The notes beneath the pieces were generated by a model. It was given only the letters and a program-made list of their open reading frames with translations, was not told the origin of the DNA and made no database searches. 64,000 bases of DNA, taken from JAXLZZ01 sp046350675. GTDB taxonomy: Bacteria > Patescibacteriota > Saccharimonadia > Saccharimonadales > UBA4665. The translations under genes and the position numbers were made by a program. Position 1 is the stretch's first letter. The number at the start of each line of letters is the position of its first letter. The stretch covers positions 62,001-126,000 of the forward strand of contig JAXLZZ010000005.1 of the NCBI GenBank assembly GCA_046350675.1, given 5' to 3'. Of this stretch, positions 16,655-24,487 are shown in pieces.

Positions 16655-17551
16655 ATGGCAAAGAAAAAAAACGAATCTAAAAAAACAGCTACACAGCCTA
16701 CGCAATATCCCTCTTTGCCAAATGTTTTACAGCTAACAAAAACGACTACTCACATGCTTTGGAGTAATAAAGCAGTGTTAGGTGGGATTGCGTTAATCTA
16801 CGGACTGCTATCGATCGTTTTAGTGCAAGGCTTGGCTGCTACGACCGATGTTGTATCCGTCAAGCAGCAGCTGAATCAGGTATTCACCGGCAATTTAGGT
16901 TCTGTAGCGTCAAGTTTTAGCGTGTTTATGATCCTAGTTGGGTCTGCCGGCAGTGGATCAAGCCAATCAGCTGGAGTATATCAATTCTTTCTAGGCTTGA
17001 TTGCCAGTCTGGCTATTATTTGGGCATTACGGCAGTTGTATAGCAATGTAACAATTCGGATTCGAGATGCGTACTACAGAGGCATGACGCCCCTCGTACC
17101 CTTTGTTTTAGTGCTATTGATGGTTGGGCTGCAGCTATTACCGATGCTTATCGGCTCCAGCATATACAGCACTGTCATTAGCAATGGTATCGCGGTTACA
17201 GCTATCGAAAAACTACTTTGGTTGGCTCTTTTCTTGGGCCTCACTGCAGTGAGCTTGTACTTTATCAGCTCTTCGGTGATTGCACTGTATATTGCGACAC
17301 TCCCAGATATGACGCCGCTAAAAGCGTTGCGCTCCGCTAAAGAACTCGTAAAAAACCGACGGTGGTTGGTGATCCGAAAACTACTGTTTCTGCCAGTTGC
17401 CTTACTGGTTGTGGCGGCGGTAATTATGCTGCCTGTGATAGCTATCATTCCGATAATTGCGCCATGGTTATTCTTTGTTCTAACGATGTTAGCTTTGGTG
17501 GTAATCCACACATATATTTACACGCTGTACCGGGAGTTAATCCGTGAATAA
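16655..17551 (+). CDS. Multi-pass membrane protein of unknown function
   Basis: 298 residues with a Lys-rich cytoplasmic N-terminus and about six hydrophobic segments (near 46-65, 105-125, 148-168, 183-212, 247-270, 275-292). Layout, with a soluble loop bearing SAKELVKNRRW before the last helices, resembles glycerophosphodiesterase-type membrane domains or YciC-like proteins, but no catalytic motif is present. It follows htpX by 14 nt and overlaps ligA by 8 nt, so lemA-htpX-this gene-ligA may be transcribed together. Confidence 0.7.
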   Translation: MAKKKNESKKTATQPTQYPSLPNVLQLTKTTTHMLWSNKAVLGGIALIYGLLSIVLVQGLAATTDVVSVKQQLNQVFTGNLGSVASSFSVFMILVGSAGSGSSQSAGVYQFFLGLIASLAIIWALRQLYSNVTIRIRDAYYRGMTPLVPFVLVLLMVGLQLLPMLIGSSIYSTVISNGIAVTAIEKLLWLALFLGLTAVSLYFISSSVIALYIATLPDMTPLKALRSAKELVKNRRWLVIRKLLFLPVALLVVAAVIMLPVIAIIPIIAPWLFFVLTMLALVVIHTYIYTLYRELIRE

Positions 17552-19559
17552 ACAACAAGCTAGTGAGCGGATCGCTAAACTACGCGAGCTTATTAACGAC
17601 TACCGCTACCATTATCATATACTCGACGAATCCATTATGTCCGAGGCGGCAGCCGACAGCCTCAAACATGAATTATCCCAACTAGAAGAAGAATTCCCCG
17701 AACTTATTACGCCTGATTCACCGACCCAGCGCGTGGCTGGTACGCCGCTCCCAAAGTTCAAGCAGTTCCATCACAGTACTCGTATGCTGAGCTTGAACGA
17801 TGTTTTTAACGAGGAAGAGCTACAGGCGTGGAGTGCACGGATTCAAAAATTGTTGCCCGCAGATGCGCACATAGAGTACTTTGCCGATATCAAAATGGAC
17901 GGTCTGGCATGTGCATTGGTATACGAAGACGGGCAATTGGTCCGCGGTATCACCCGTGGGGATGGCTTTGTGGGAGAAGACGTGACTAGCAATGTTCGAA
18001 CCATCGATTCGGTGCCTTTACGTATGCGCGAAAATAGCAAAACACGTGTATTTACTGAAGGTCGAACAGAGGTAAGAGGCGAAATCGTCATGTACAAGGA
18101 AGACTTTGCTGCTTTAAATGAAGCTCGTGCCAAAGCCGGCCAGCCTTTGTATGCCAATCCGCGCAATACAGCGGCAGGTACTATTCGCCAGCTTGATGCT
18201 CGCTTAGTTGCCGAACGTAAGTTGCACTTCCGGGCGTATGACCTGCAACGCGACGATCCAGCAGAAGTCCCGAGTTATAGTTTTGCCTATGAAACAATGC
18301 GTGAGCTTGGTTTTTTGGCGAACGCTGATGCCGCTGTTATGAAGACGGTAGCAGAGGTTTTTGCATTTGCTAATCACTGGGATGAGGCACGTCATGATCT
18401 ACCTTACAATACCGACGGCCTGGTCGTTAAAATTAACGATCGCGCCCTGTATCAAGAATTAGGGGTAGTTGGCAAAGCCCCCCGGGGAGCCGTAGCCTAT
18501 AAATATGCTGCCGAGCAAGCAACCACTAAAGTCAAAGATATCTTTATTTCGATTGGTCGTACCGGCGCTGCAACGCCAGTAGCCATGCTCGAAGCAGTGG
18601 TGGTCGCAGGCAGTACCGTCCAGATGGCAACGCTACACAATGAGGGAGAAATTGCTCGTAAAGACATCCGGGTTGGTGACACTGTGATTGTGCATAAAGC
18701 GGGCGATATTATCCCAGAAGTTGTTGAACCTCTTGTGAAGCTACGGGATGGCTCAGAAAAACCGTATCGCATGCCAACAACCTGTCCCGAATGCGGCACA
18801 ACACTAGTGAAACAAAAAGCCGAGGATGCTGTATGGCGTTGTCCGAATAACAGTTGTCCGTCTCGATCCTGGAAGCGCATTGAGCACTATGCGAGTAAGT
18901 CGGCTCTAGATATTGAGGGGTTGGGCGAAAAGAATGTGATTGCACTCTTGCAAGCAGATTTGATCAAAGATCAAGCAGATATCTATACGTTGAGTGCAGA
19001 GCAGGTTGTAGCTTTAGATAGATTCGCCGAAGTTTCTGCTAATAAACTTGTAGAAGCAATACAAAGTAAGAAGCAGCCGCCGCTTAATCGATTTATCTAT
19101 GGACTAGGTATTCGCCATGTTGGGGTGCAAACAGCAGTTGACTTAGCCAATCATTTCAAAACACTTAACAAGTTAAGCATTGCCACCATTGATGAACTTT
19201 CAGAAGTGGACGGTATTGGCGAAGTGGTTGCTGAGTCGGTCGTTGAGTGGTTTGCCGAAGAGCAGAATCAGCAGTTACTCACCAAGTTTGCTGAAGTTGG
19301 TGTGGAGCCGAAATCGGTAACCACTGTCGGTGGTAAGTTGTCCGGTTTGAGTTTTGTCGTCACTGGATCGCTTGATAGTATGGGCCGCCAAGAAGCTGGC
19401 GAAAAAGTACGCGCCCTTGGTGGAACCTTCCAAAGTTCAGTTGGTAAAGATACAGATTATTTAGTAGTGGGAGCAAATGTAGGTGCCAGTAAGTTGGCCA
19501 AGGCAGACAAATTCGGCACCAAGCAACTCACCGAAGAAGAATTCCTGGAAATGCTGTAA
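17544..19559 (+). CDS. ligA: NAD-dependent DNA ligase
   Basis: 671 residues, the usual LigA length. Domains: Ia (YHYHILDES), adenylation domain with KMDG at 117-120 (Lys117 is adenylated), OB fold, four-cysteine zinc finger (CPECGTTLV through CPNNSCP), helix-hairpin-helix repeats (LNRFIYGLGIRHVG, DGIGEVVAES) and a C-terminal BRCT domain (SGLSFVVTGSLDSMGRQEA). It seals nicks in replication and repair using NAD+. The start is GTG, inside the end of the preceding membrane-protein gene. Confidence 0.97.
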   Translation: MNKQQASERIAKLRELINDYRYHYHILDESIMSEAAADSLKHELSQLEEEFPELITPDSPTQRVAGTPLPKFKQFHHSTRMLSLNDVFNEEELQAWSARIQKLLPADAHIEYFADIKMDGLACALVYEDGQLVRGITRGDGFVGEDVTSNVRTIDSVPLRMRENSKTRVFTEGRTEVRGEIVMYKEDFAALNEARAKAGQPLYANPRNTAAGTIRQLDARLVAERKLHFRAYDLQRDDPAEVPSYSFAYETMRELGFLANADAAVMKTVAEVFAFANHWDEARHDLPYNTDGLVVKINDRALYQELGVVGKAPRGAVAYKYAAEQATTKVKDIFISIGRTGAATPVAMLEAVVVAGSTVQMATLHNEGEIARKDIRVGDTVIVHKAGDIIPEVVEPLVKLRDGSEKPYRMPTTCPECGTTLVKQKAEDAVWRCPNNSCPSRSWKRIEHYASKSALDIEGLGEKNVIALLQADLIKDQADIYTLSAEQVVALDRFAEVSANKLVEAIQSKKQPPLNRFIYGLGIRHVGVQTAVDLANHFKTLNKLSIATIDELSEVDGIGEVVAESVVEWFAEEQNQQLLTKFAEVGVEPKSVTTVGGKLSGLSFVVTGSLDSMGRQEAGEKVRALGGTFQSSVGKDTDYLVVGANVGASKLAKADKFGTKQLTEEEFLEML

Positions 19560-19608
19560 ACCAGTGGTATACTGGAAGACAGAAAATAAAACATAAACGG
19601 TACGGAAT

Positions 19609-20970
19609 ATGGAGCCAAGAGGAGATCAACCACAGCGGTCAGATAGCCAATCGACGCCACTAGAGCGCCCGAATAGTTTTGATGTGCCAGTCCATCGCCG
19701 TCCACCACTGTCACGCGGCTCAGCACCGCAGCCAATGGCTCGTCGACCAGCTGTACCTACGGTAGACAACCCTCAGCAACCGACGGCATCTGCTCCACCA
19801 CCTGAACCGATTGTGCATCCTGAACCGCTTGCGGCACAGCCGGTAGCAGCTAATGAGCCAGAGCCAGTTATTCAAATGCCTCAGCCTGAGGCGTTGGCTC
19901 CGCCTCAACAATCCATCGAAACACCTGGGGCCCAATCAGATCAGACCCAATCCAACATAGAGCAACCTTCTGCTGCACAGCAAAATCCTTTAGCTCCTAC
20001 GTCACCCCTCGCTAGACAGTTGGACTTTACACCGCCGCCCAAACAGAAAAACTTTCGACGTTGGATTAAACCAGCTCTGGCAGTAGGCGTGGTAGCGATT
20101 CTCGGCATAGGTATTTTTAGCTATACCAAAGTTCTTGCTGCTCGCAACAATCCGGATACTGTGATGCGTGACGCTATCGCCAATAGTCTTTCTATTACCA
20201 CCGTCCAAGGCACCACAAAATATCCAGGTACTACCATAACGACTCAATTCGATTTTACCGATGCCCGAAACCCGGTTATTAATGCTGCCAATTCTGTCAC
20301 CTCGCCAAAGGGGCAAAGCATGATTAACGGCTATGGCAATCTGAAGAATACCTATATTAACTACGCAAGTTTACCGAAGTCTGTTGCCCCTAAAATCGCC
20401 AAGCAGATGAGCACCACCTGGATCCAAGTTCGCGAGGATGGCGAGTTGCCAAAAACAGTGCCGGAATATGTGTTTAAAGCCACCGACCCGCGCTATCAAG
20501 CGTTTGGCCCGATTATCATGGGGAATTTTGAGGGCAAAACCAAAGAGCAGCTGGTTGATTTTATACTGAAAAACAAAGTCTATGGCTATGAGGCAGAAAA
20601 AACCAAAAAAGAAGCCTTGGGCGATGAAACAATGTTTGTATTCCCGATCAAGCTTGATGTGAGCTATCTCAAAGTAGCCAGTCAGAGTGCAGCAGTGAGT
20701 ATGGGGCTGGAGCCAACAGATACTCAGGTGGCTGTGGATGCAATGGATTCACTCCGAGGAGCATCCGTTACGCTGTATATACGGGCCAGTGATCATACGA
20801 TTGCTCGCATGTATATCAGCAAAGACGGTGTTGCCAAAACCATAGATCTCACTGCCTATACAGAAGCCAAGGTTCCGAGCCCTCCACAAACCAAATTACT
20901 GTGGCAAGGCTTTACGCCGCTACAGAATCAAATCGAAGCCCAAGCTGACTTGACAAAAACTCAATATTAG
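19609..20970 (+). CDS. Membrane-anchored protein with Pro-rich cytoplasmic region
   Basis: 453 residues, family not recognised. Residues 1-145 are Pro/Gln/Ala-rich and disordered. One membrane helix at about 154-175 (PALAVGVVAILGIGIFSYT) precedes an extracytoplasmic domain of about 275 residues. That part opens with a repeated pattern of threonines and small beta-strand-like segments and has the character of LolA/YcnI-like CPR surface proteins, but no motif settles it. A GGTATACT -10 lies about 38 nt before the ATG. Confidence 0.65.
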   Translation: MEPRGDQPQRSDSQSTPLERPNSFDVPVHRRPPLSRGSAPQPMARRPAVPTVDNPQQPTASAPPPEPIVHPEPLAAQPVAANEPEPVIQMPQPEALAPPQQSIETPGAQSDQTQSNIEQPSAAQQNPLAPTSPLARQLDFTPPPKQKNFRRWIKPALAVGVVAILGIGIFSYTKVLAARNNPDTVMRDAIANSLSITTVQGTTKYPGTTITTQFDFTDARNPVINAANSVTSPKGQSMINGYGNLKNTYINYASLPKSVAPKIAKQMSTTWIQVREDGELPKTVPEYVFKATDPRYQAFGPIIMGNFEGKTKEQLVDFILKNKVYGYEAEKTKKEALGDETMFVFPIKLDVSYLKVASQSAAVSMGLEPTDTQVAVDAMDSLRGASVTLYIRASDHTIARMYISKDGVAKTIDLTAYTEAKVPSPPQTKLLWQGFTPLQNQIEAQADLTKTQY

Positions 20971-21069
20971 TTATGCTTATAGCAGATCGTGCGTTGCTAG
21001 CGGCGCGTGAAACAAAAACAAAAACAAACAACGTATCGCCCGCCGCCGGGTGGGCACGCACGAGATACG

Positions 21070-21093
21070 GAGCCGGTGCATCTACCGGCTCCT
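21070..21093 (+). promoter_or_regulatory. GC-rich hairpin upstream of corA
   Basis: GGAGCCGGT-GCATCT-ACCGGCTCC is a perfect 9-bp stem without a T run, 45 nt before the corA start and just upstream of the TATAAT at 21115. It may be a terminator for the upstream gene or a regulatory structure; no known Mg riboswitch pattern is apparent. Confidence 0.35.
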
Positions 21094-21138
21094 GTGTCGT
21101 ATGATACAACCCTGTATAATGTCGCTAAGGACACCACT

Positions 21139-22068
21139 ATGATCAAGTATTATTACAAAACGCTTCGTGCTGAAACTGTCAAAGAGCTTACTGAACCACA
21201 GCGTGGCACCTGGGTGCACGTAGAGGCTCCGAGCGAGGCTGAGATAGCTGAGTTAGTTAAGCGCTTTAAACTCCAAGAAGGCTTGTTAGAGGATGCTCTC
21301 GACGAAGATGAGGTGCCACGCCTAGAGCGCGAAGGTGCTCAGAGCTATATCTTTGTGCGTTACGCCTATCAAAATGCGGAAGGTGAGATGGATACCGCAC
21401 CTTTGCTTATCATGTTCGATGCAGAGGTGGTTGTAACAGTTTCTTTGTATCATCTCCCAGCCGTTGATGCGCTATTGGCTAAAGCCACAGGGTTCGCCAC
21501 TACGCAGCGAGCAAAATTGATTCTGTTGATCTTGTCACATATTAGCGAGCAATATGACACCTCAATCAGTCAAACTAGTCGCAAAATTAAAGCAATTCGT
21601 TCTCGATTACGCGCACAAGGCATTACCAACCAAGACCTTATCGACTTTGTGACCCTCGAAGATGAATTAAATGAATTCTTGGCTTCACTATTGCCAACCA
21701 ACGCCACTTTGCGCCGCTTACTCATTGGCCGCCATATTCCGCTGTTTGAAGAAGATCAAGATATCGTAGAAGACCTCTTGCTCAATAACGAGCAATCGAT
21801 TGACGCTATTCGGTCAAATCTTCGATCGATTGGCAATATTCGCGAAGCGTATACTGCAATTAGCACCAACAACCTTAACCGAACCATTACTTTGCTGACT
21901 ATCGCGACGGTACTGATCGCGCTACCAAACGTGTTCTTCGGCATGTACGGCATGAATATTGACCTGCCTTTCCAGCAATCTGATTGGGCTTATGCGATTA
22001 TCGTGGGCTTCAACCTCGCAATCATAGGCCTAGTTATTGCTCTCGTCCGCCGCAAGCGTATAATCTAA
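21139..22068 (+). CDS. corA: CorA family divalent metal transporter
   Basis: 309 residues from ATG 21139. A soluble N-terminal alpha/beta domain (GTWVHVEAPSEAEIAELVKRF), a long helix, then two C-terminal membrane helices with the CorA selectivity signature GMN in YGMNIDLPF between them. It forms pentameric Mg2+ (or Co2+/Ni2+) channels. The reading frame stays open back to 21007, but TATAAT at 21115-21120 and AAGGA at 21127-21131 sit immediately upstream of 21139, which supports the shorter form. Confidence 0.9.
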   Translation: MIKYYYKTLRAETVKELTEPQRGTWVHVEAPSEAEIAELVKRFKLQEGLLEDALDEDEVPRLEREGAQSYIFVRYAYQNAEGEMDTAPLLIMFDAEVVVTVSLYHLPAVDALLAKATGFATTQRAKLILLILSHISEQYDTSISQTSRKIKAIRSRLRAQGITNQDLIDFVTLEDELNEFLASLLPTNATLRRLLIGRHIPLFEEDQDIVEDLLLNNEQSIDAIRSNLRSIGNIREAYTAISTNNLNRTITLLTIATVLIALPNVFFGMYGMNIDLPFQQSDWAYAIIVGFNLAIIGLVIALVRRKRII

Positions 22069-22115
22069 TCTTTGCATTTCACCCCTGTTTTGGTAGAATA
22101 GCCTAAGTCAAACAC

Positions 22116-22192
<77 letters not shown>

Positions 22193-22228
22193 TTATTTTT
22201 GGTTTGGTTTCTGCCAAACTAAAAATAA
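22193..22228 (+). terminator. Hairpin after tRNA-Ala
   Basis: TTATTTTTGGTTTGG pairs with CCAAACTAAAAATAA around a 6-nt loop. There is no T run after it, so it may act in 3' processing as much as termination. Confidence 0.5.
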
Positions 22229-22235
22229 TATTGAC

Positions 22236-22263
22236 GTTAAGAGAAGTCCCCCTACCTACACCA
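22236..22263 (+). repeat. tRNA-tail fragment behind tRNA-Ala
   Basis: GTTAAGAGAAGTCCCC then CTACCTACACCA resembles the right ends of modules A and B (TTAAGAGAAGTCCC...CACC) and the 3' end of tRNA-Ala (AAGTCCCCGTATCTCCACCA). Only the right end of a module seems to survive. Confidence 0.4.
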
Positions 22264-22314
22264 ATGAGACAGTTGTTTCTATCTGTTAATTCGTGTAGAA
22301 TAGCATCTGTTGCT

Positions 22315-22390
22315 GGCTCTTTAGCTCAGTTGGTAGAGCAGAGGCCTGAAGAGCCTTGTGTCCCCAGTTCGAGTCTGGGAGGAGCCACCA
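22315..22390 (+). tRNA. tRNA-Phe (GAA)
   Basis: Acceptor GGCTCTT/AGGAGCC, anticodon loop CTGAAGA (GAA), T-arm CCCAGTTCGAGTCTGGG and CCA. A GTAGAAT -10 lies about 20 nt upstream. Confidence 0.95.
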
Positions 22391-22398
22391 AGATCATT

Positions 22399-22520
22399 CC
22401 AGACGAGAACTGGATAGCTGCGAAGCAGCCAGTCCGGTGGAGCGACTCAGAGCACAGGTGGTTACACCGAGCACTGGGGAGCGGAAAAGTCCGAAGGACG
22501 CTGTCTGGGAGGAGCCACCA
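22399..22520 (+). repeat. tRNA-tail module D (behind tRNA-Phe)
   Basis: 122-bp unit beginning CCAGACGAGAACTGG, which is close to the reverse complement of the tRNA-Phe T-arm, and ending GTCTGGGAGGAGCCACCA, a direct copy of the tRNA-Phe 3' end with CCA. The interior differs from modules A and B but has its own hairpin, ACTGG..GCTGC-GAA-GCAGC..CAGT. Confidence 0.7.
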
Positions 22521-22532
22521 AAATTACTACGT

Positions 22533-22609
22533 GCGGGTCTAGCTCAGTTGTTTAGAGCGCATCCTTGCCAAGGATGAGGCCACGGGTTAGAGTCCCGTGA
22601 CCCGCACCA
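22533..22609 (+). tRNA. tRNA-Gly (GCC)
   Basis: Acceptor GCGGGTC/GACCCGC, anticodon loop TTGCCAA (GCC), T-arm CGGGTTAGAGTCCCG and CCA. The T-loop TTAGAGT departs from the usual TTCRANY at its second C. Its 3' end is copied in both flanking repeats of the copper island. Confidence 0.93.
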
Positions 22610-22617
22610 ATGAAAAC

Positions 22618-22640
22618 GCCCAGCATCGTCTGGGCTTTTT
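22618..22640 (+). terminator. Terminator after tRNA-Gly
   Basis: GCCCAG-CATCGT-CTGGGC followed by TTTTT. Confidence 0.85.
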
Positions 22641-22650
22641 CATTGGTATT

Positions 22651-22755
22651 GGCGCCACAGATTCTCAGCCGTGGCCTCATCAAAATTAAAAATGTGCCAC
22701 GGTGACGCTGCCAGCCCTGGCTGGTTGCGGCATAGAGTCCCGTGACCCGCACCAA
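22651..22755 (+). repeat. Left 105-bp direct repeat of copper island (tRNA-Gly tail module, attL-like)
   Basis: Nearly identical to 26852-26956. Its last 23 nt (TAGAGTCCCGTGACCCGCACC and AA) copy the tRNA-Gly 3' end. Near its start CTCAGCCGTGGCCTCATC is close to the inverted complement of the tRNA's variable region and T-arm. An inner dyad CCAGCC-CT-GGCTGG lies at about 22711-22724. Same architecture as the other tRNA-tail modules, here duplicated around an island. Confidence 0.85.
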
Positions 22756-23081
22756 ATGTTTGAATTATGAGCCGCAAGGCTCTTTTTCTTTGTTTCAATG
22801 ACTGTTCTAAAGGGGTCGTTGAGTATATAAGACAACTTCTTGTCCTTTAGTTCAATGTTTGAAAGTACGTATTCTAGCAACTTCTGTCTTAGGCCCTCAT
22901 CGCTCTCATTGAACAGCTGTTCAGCCCGTTGTGCCAAGTCTAACAGATAGGATGCGGTAACTTGAAAGTCTTTGTTGTCGCTTGTTAGCAACTTTAGGCG
23001 GTCATTCAGCTCCTGCTGTTTCTTTTCTAGCTCAGTTGCAATTTCATCGTGGAATGTCTGTGTAATCCCCCCTACCAACAC
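22756..23081 (-). pseudogene. Serine recombinase C-terminal remnant
   Basis: A minus-strand reading frame carries a coiled-coil and end typical of large serine recombinases: HDEIATELEKKQQELNDRLK, then LLDLAQRAEQLFNESDEGLR, LLEYVLSNIELKDKKLSYIL and NDPFRTVIE. Only about 100 residues remain; the catalytic N-terminal resolvase domain with its serine is absent. The open frame continues through the repeat to 22686, so the native C-terminus is uncertain. Its place against the island's left repeat fits a relic of the integrase that brought the island in. Confidence 0.65.
22769..22790 (+). terminator. Terminator behind left repeat
   Basis: GAGCC-GCAA-GGCTC followed by TTTTTCTT, 14 nt after the left repeat ends. 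The right repeat is also followed by a terminator. Confidence 0.7.
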
Positions 23082-23082
23082 G

Positions 23083-23121
23083 CACTTTACATAGTACCCC
23101 TAGGGGGTATATAGTAAAGTG
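23083..23121. promoter_or_regulatory. CsoR-type operator over the csoR promoter
   Basis: A 39-bp dyad: outer arms CACTTTAC and GTAAAGTG, inner core TACCCCTAGGGGGTA (23095-23109), the G/C-tract operator typical of CsoR/RcnR-family repressors. The probable -10 (GGTATATA, 23106-23113) is inside it and csoR starts 2 nt after it, so repressor binding would directly block transcription. Confidence 0.8.
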
Positions 23122-23122
23122 T

Positions 23123-23407
23123 ATGATTGGTGATATAAAACAGCGAGCAATGCACCGAGCCAAGATACTTGAGGGACAAATGCGTGGTGTTCAAAAGATG
23201 ATTGAGAACGAAGACTACTGTATGGACATACTCACGCAGAGCCTGGCTATTCAAAAGTCCATTGGCTCACTAAACAAGCTCATTCTAGAGAACCACGTCC
23301 GCACTCATATCAAAGAAAACCTTAGTTCAAGCTCCGAAAAAGAACAAGAAAAAGCCGTTGCTGAGTTGTTGGCTCTTTATGAGCTAACCAATGTGAGAGG
23401 TAAATAA
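23123..23407 (+). CDS. csoR: CsoR/RcnR-family metal-sensing repressor
   Basis: 94 residues, intact. An all-helical DUF156 domain with metal ligands placed at Cys33, His58 and His62 (spacings 25 and 4, as in CsoR C-H-C). The third ligand is His rather than Cys, a pattern seen in RcnR-type sensors, so the cognate metal may be Cu(I), Ni(II) or Co(II). Downstream genes point to copper. It probably controls itself and the copper-ATPase region through the overlapping operator. It is one of few undamaged genes in the island. Confidence 0.9.
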   Translation: MIGDIKQRAMHRAKILEGQMRGVQKMIENEDYCMDILTQSLAIQKSIGSLNKLILENHVRTHIKENLSSSSEKEQEKAVAELLALYELTNVRGK

Positions 23408-23409
23408 CA

Positions 23410-23790
23410 GTGAAGTTAGTAGCAACGATTAAAAACGCTCTTATCTTATTGGCTGTTGTCCTGCTCAGATTCTCTTACTTTTGTTGGTCATTCAGCTGCT
23501 ATGAGTACAATGTCGCACGATATGGGCGGTATGAAACTTCAAGCGATGCAACCTCGTGTGCAACTCTTTTGCACTTGTAGTTGTTAACAAAACGCCATTA
23601 GGAGCGATGAGAACGAAGATGATGACGAGAGCCAGCCTTGCCGTTCTATGCTCAAAACCAACAGTCGGCGCTTAGATAGTAAATCTATATCTCAACGGCT
23701 ATACGCAACCGAAATAAAACCGCCGCCAAAGATACCGATTTATATAATCTACGGCGTATTCAGAGCAAGTTTGTTTGTTAGCTCAAACAA
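23410..23790 (+). pseudogene. Broken small membrane/secreted protein of the copper island
   Basis: A GTG at 23410 opens VKLVATIKNALILLAVVLL, a signal-like segment, and the coding sequence then jumps frames: a His/Met-rich stretch (HSAAMSTMSHDMGGMKLQAM, partly in another frame), then QRLYATEIKPPPKIPIYIIY and GVFRA in the frame open from 23648. At least three frame changes are needed. The Met/His-rich part would fit metal binding, but the family is not identified. Confidence 0.5.
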
Positions 23791-23818
23791 TATCTTAAAC
23801 ATAACTTTGGAAGAACCT

Positions 23819-24481
23819 ATGAAGAAGAACAATATAATTATCGTCGCCATCATCGCAATCGTTGCGATTGCAGGTGTTAGTATCTACGCCATTAGCAAGA
23901 ACAATGACAATGGAATGATGGACGACAATATGATAAGTAACCACTCATCACAGCAGTCAGCAACTGGTTCGGTTGATAAAAACTCATCCGAATATAAAAT
24001 CGCTACAGCGAGCTTAAAGGTGAAGACTATGACCAGATGTTTTATAACCAATATGATAACCCATCATCAAGGTGCGGTTGATATGGCGAACCTTGCCTGA
24101 CCAGTGCCAAACGCAAGAGATTAAGGATATGGCAAGTGCCATTATCTCGGCACAGACAAAAATTAGCGATATACAAAAGCTGGCAAACGGCTTGGGGCTA
24201 CCCAGCAAGCAAGCGGCTCTATGATGGAAGACCACTCGTCAATGGGAATGATGAACGATATGGCAGGTATGACTGAAAAGCTCAAGGGTCTGTCTGGCGA
24301 TGCGTTTGATAAGGTGTTTCTGGCGTCAATGATTGAGCACCATCAATCAGCTATCAATATGGCATATCCAGGTCAAGAGAATGCACAACACCAAGAAAGT
24401 AAAGACGCTAACAGTAGTTATTTGACGCACAAAGCAGAAATTGCCCAGATGAAACAGTGGCAAAAGGATTGGGGCTACTAG
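23819..24481 (+). pseudogene. DUF305 protein, two domains, frameshifted
   Basis: ATG 23819 begins a membrane anchor (IIIVAIIAIVAIAGVSIYAI) and a Met/Asp/Ser-rich linker. Two DUF305 repeats follow but not in one frame: ITNMITHHQGAVDMANLA in the first, with the preceding GEDYDQMF in another frame and the following QEIKDMASAIISAQTKIS in yet another, then SGDAFDKVFLASMIEHHQSA and EIAQMKQWQKDWGY from 24221. The M..HH motifs are typical of this ferritin-like copper-associated family. At least three frameshifts. Confidence 0.8.
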
Positions 24482-24487
24482 AAGACT

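Noticed and set aside
21007..21138. N-terminal extension of CorA (44 residues, Pro/Lys-rich).
   Set aside because: A TATAAT box and an SD lie between it and ATG 21139, and the extension spans a GC-rich hairpin.
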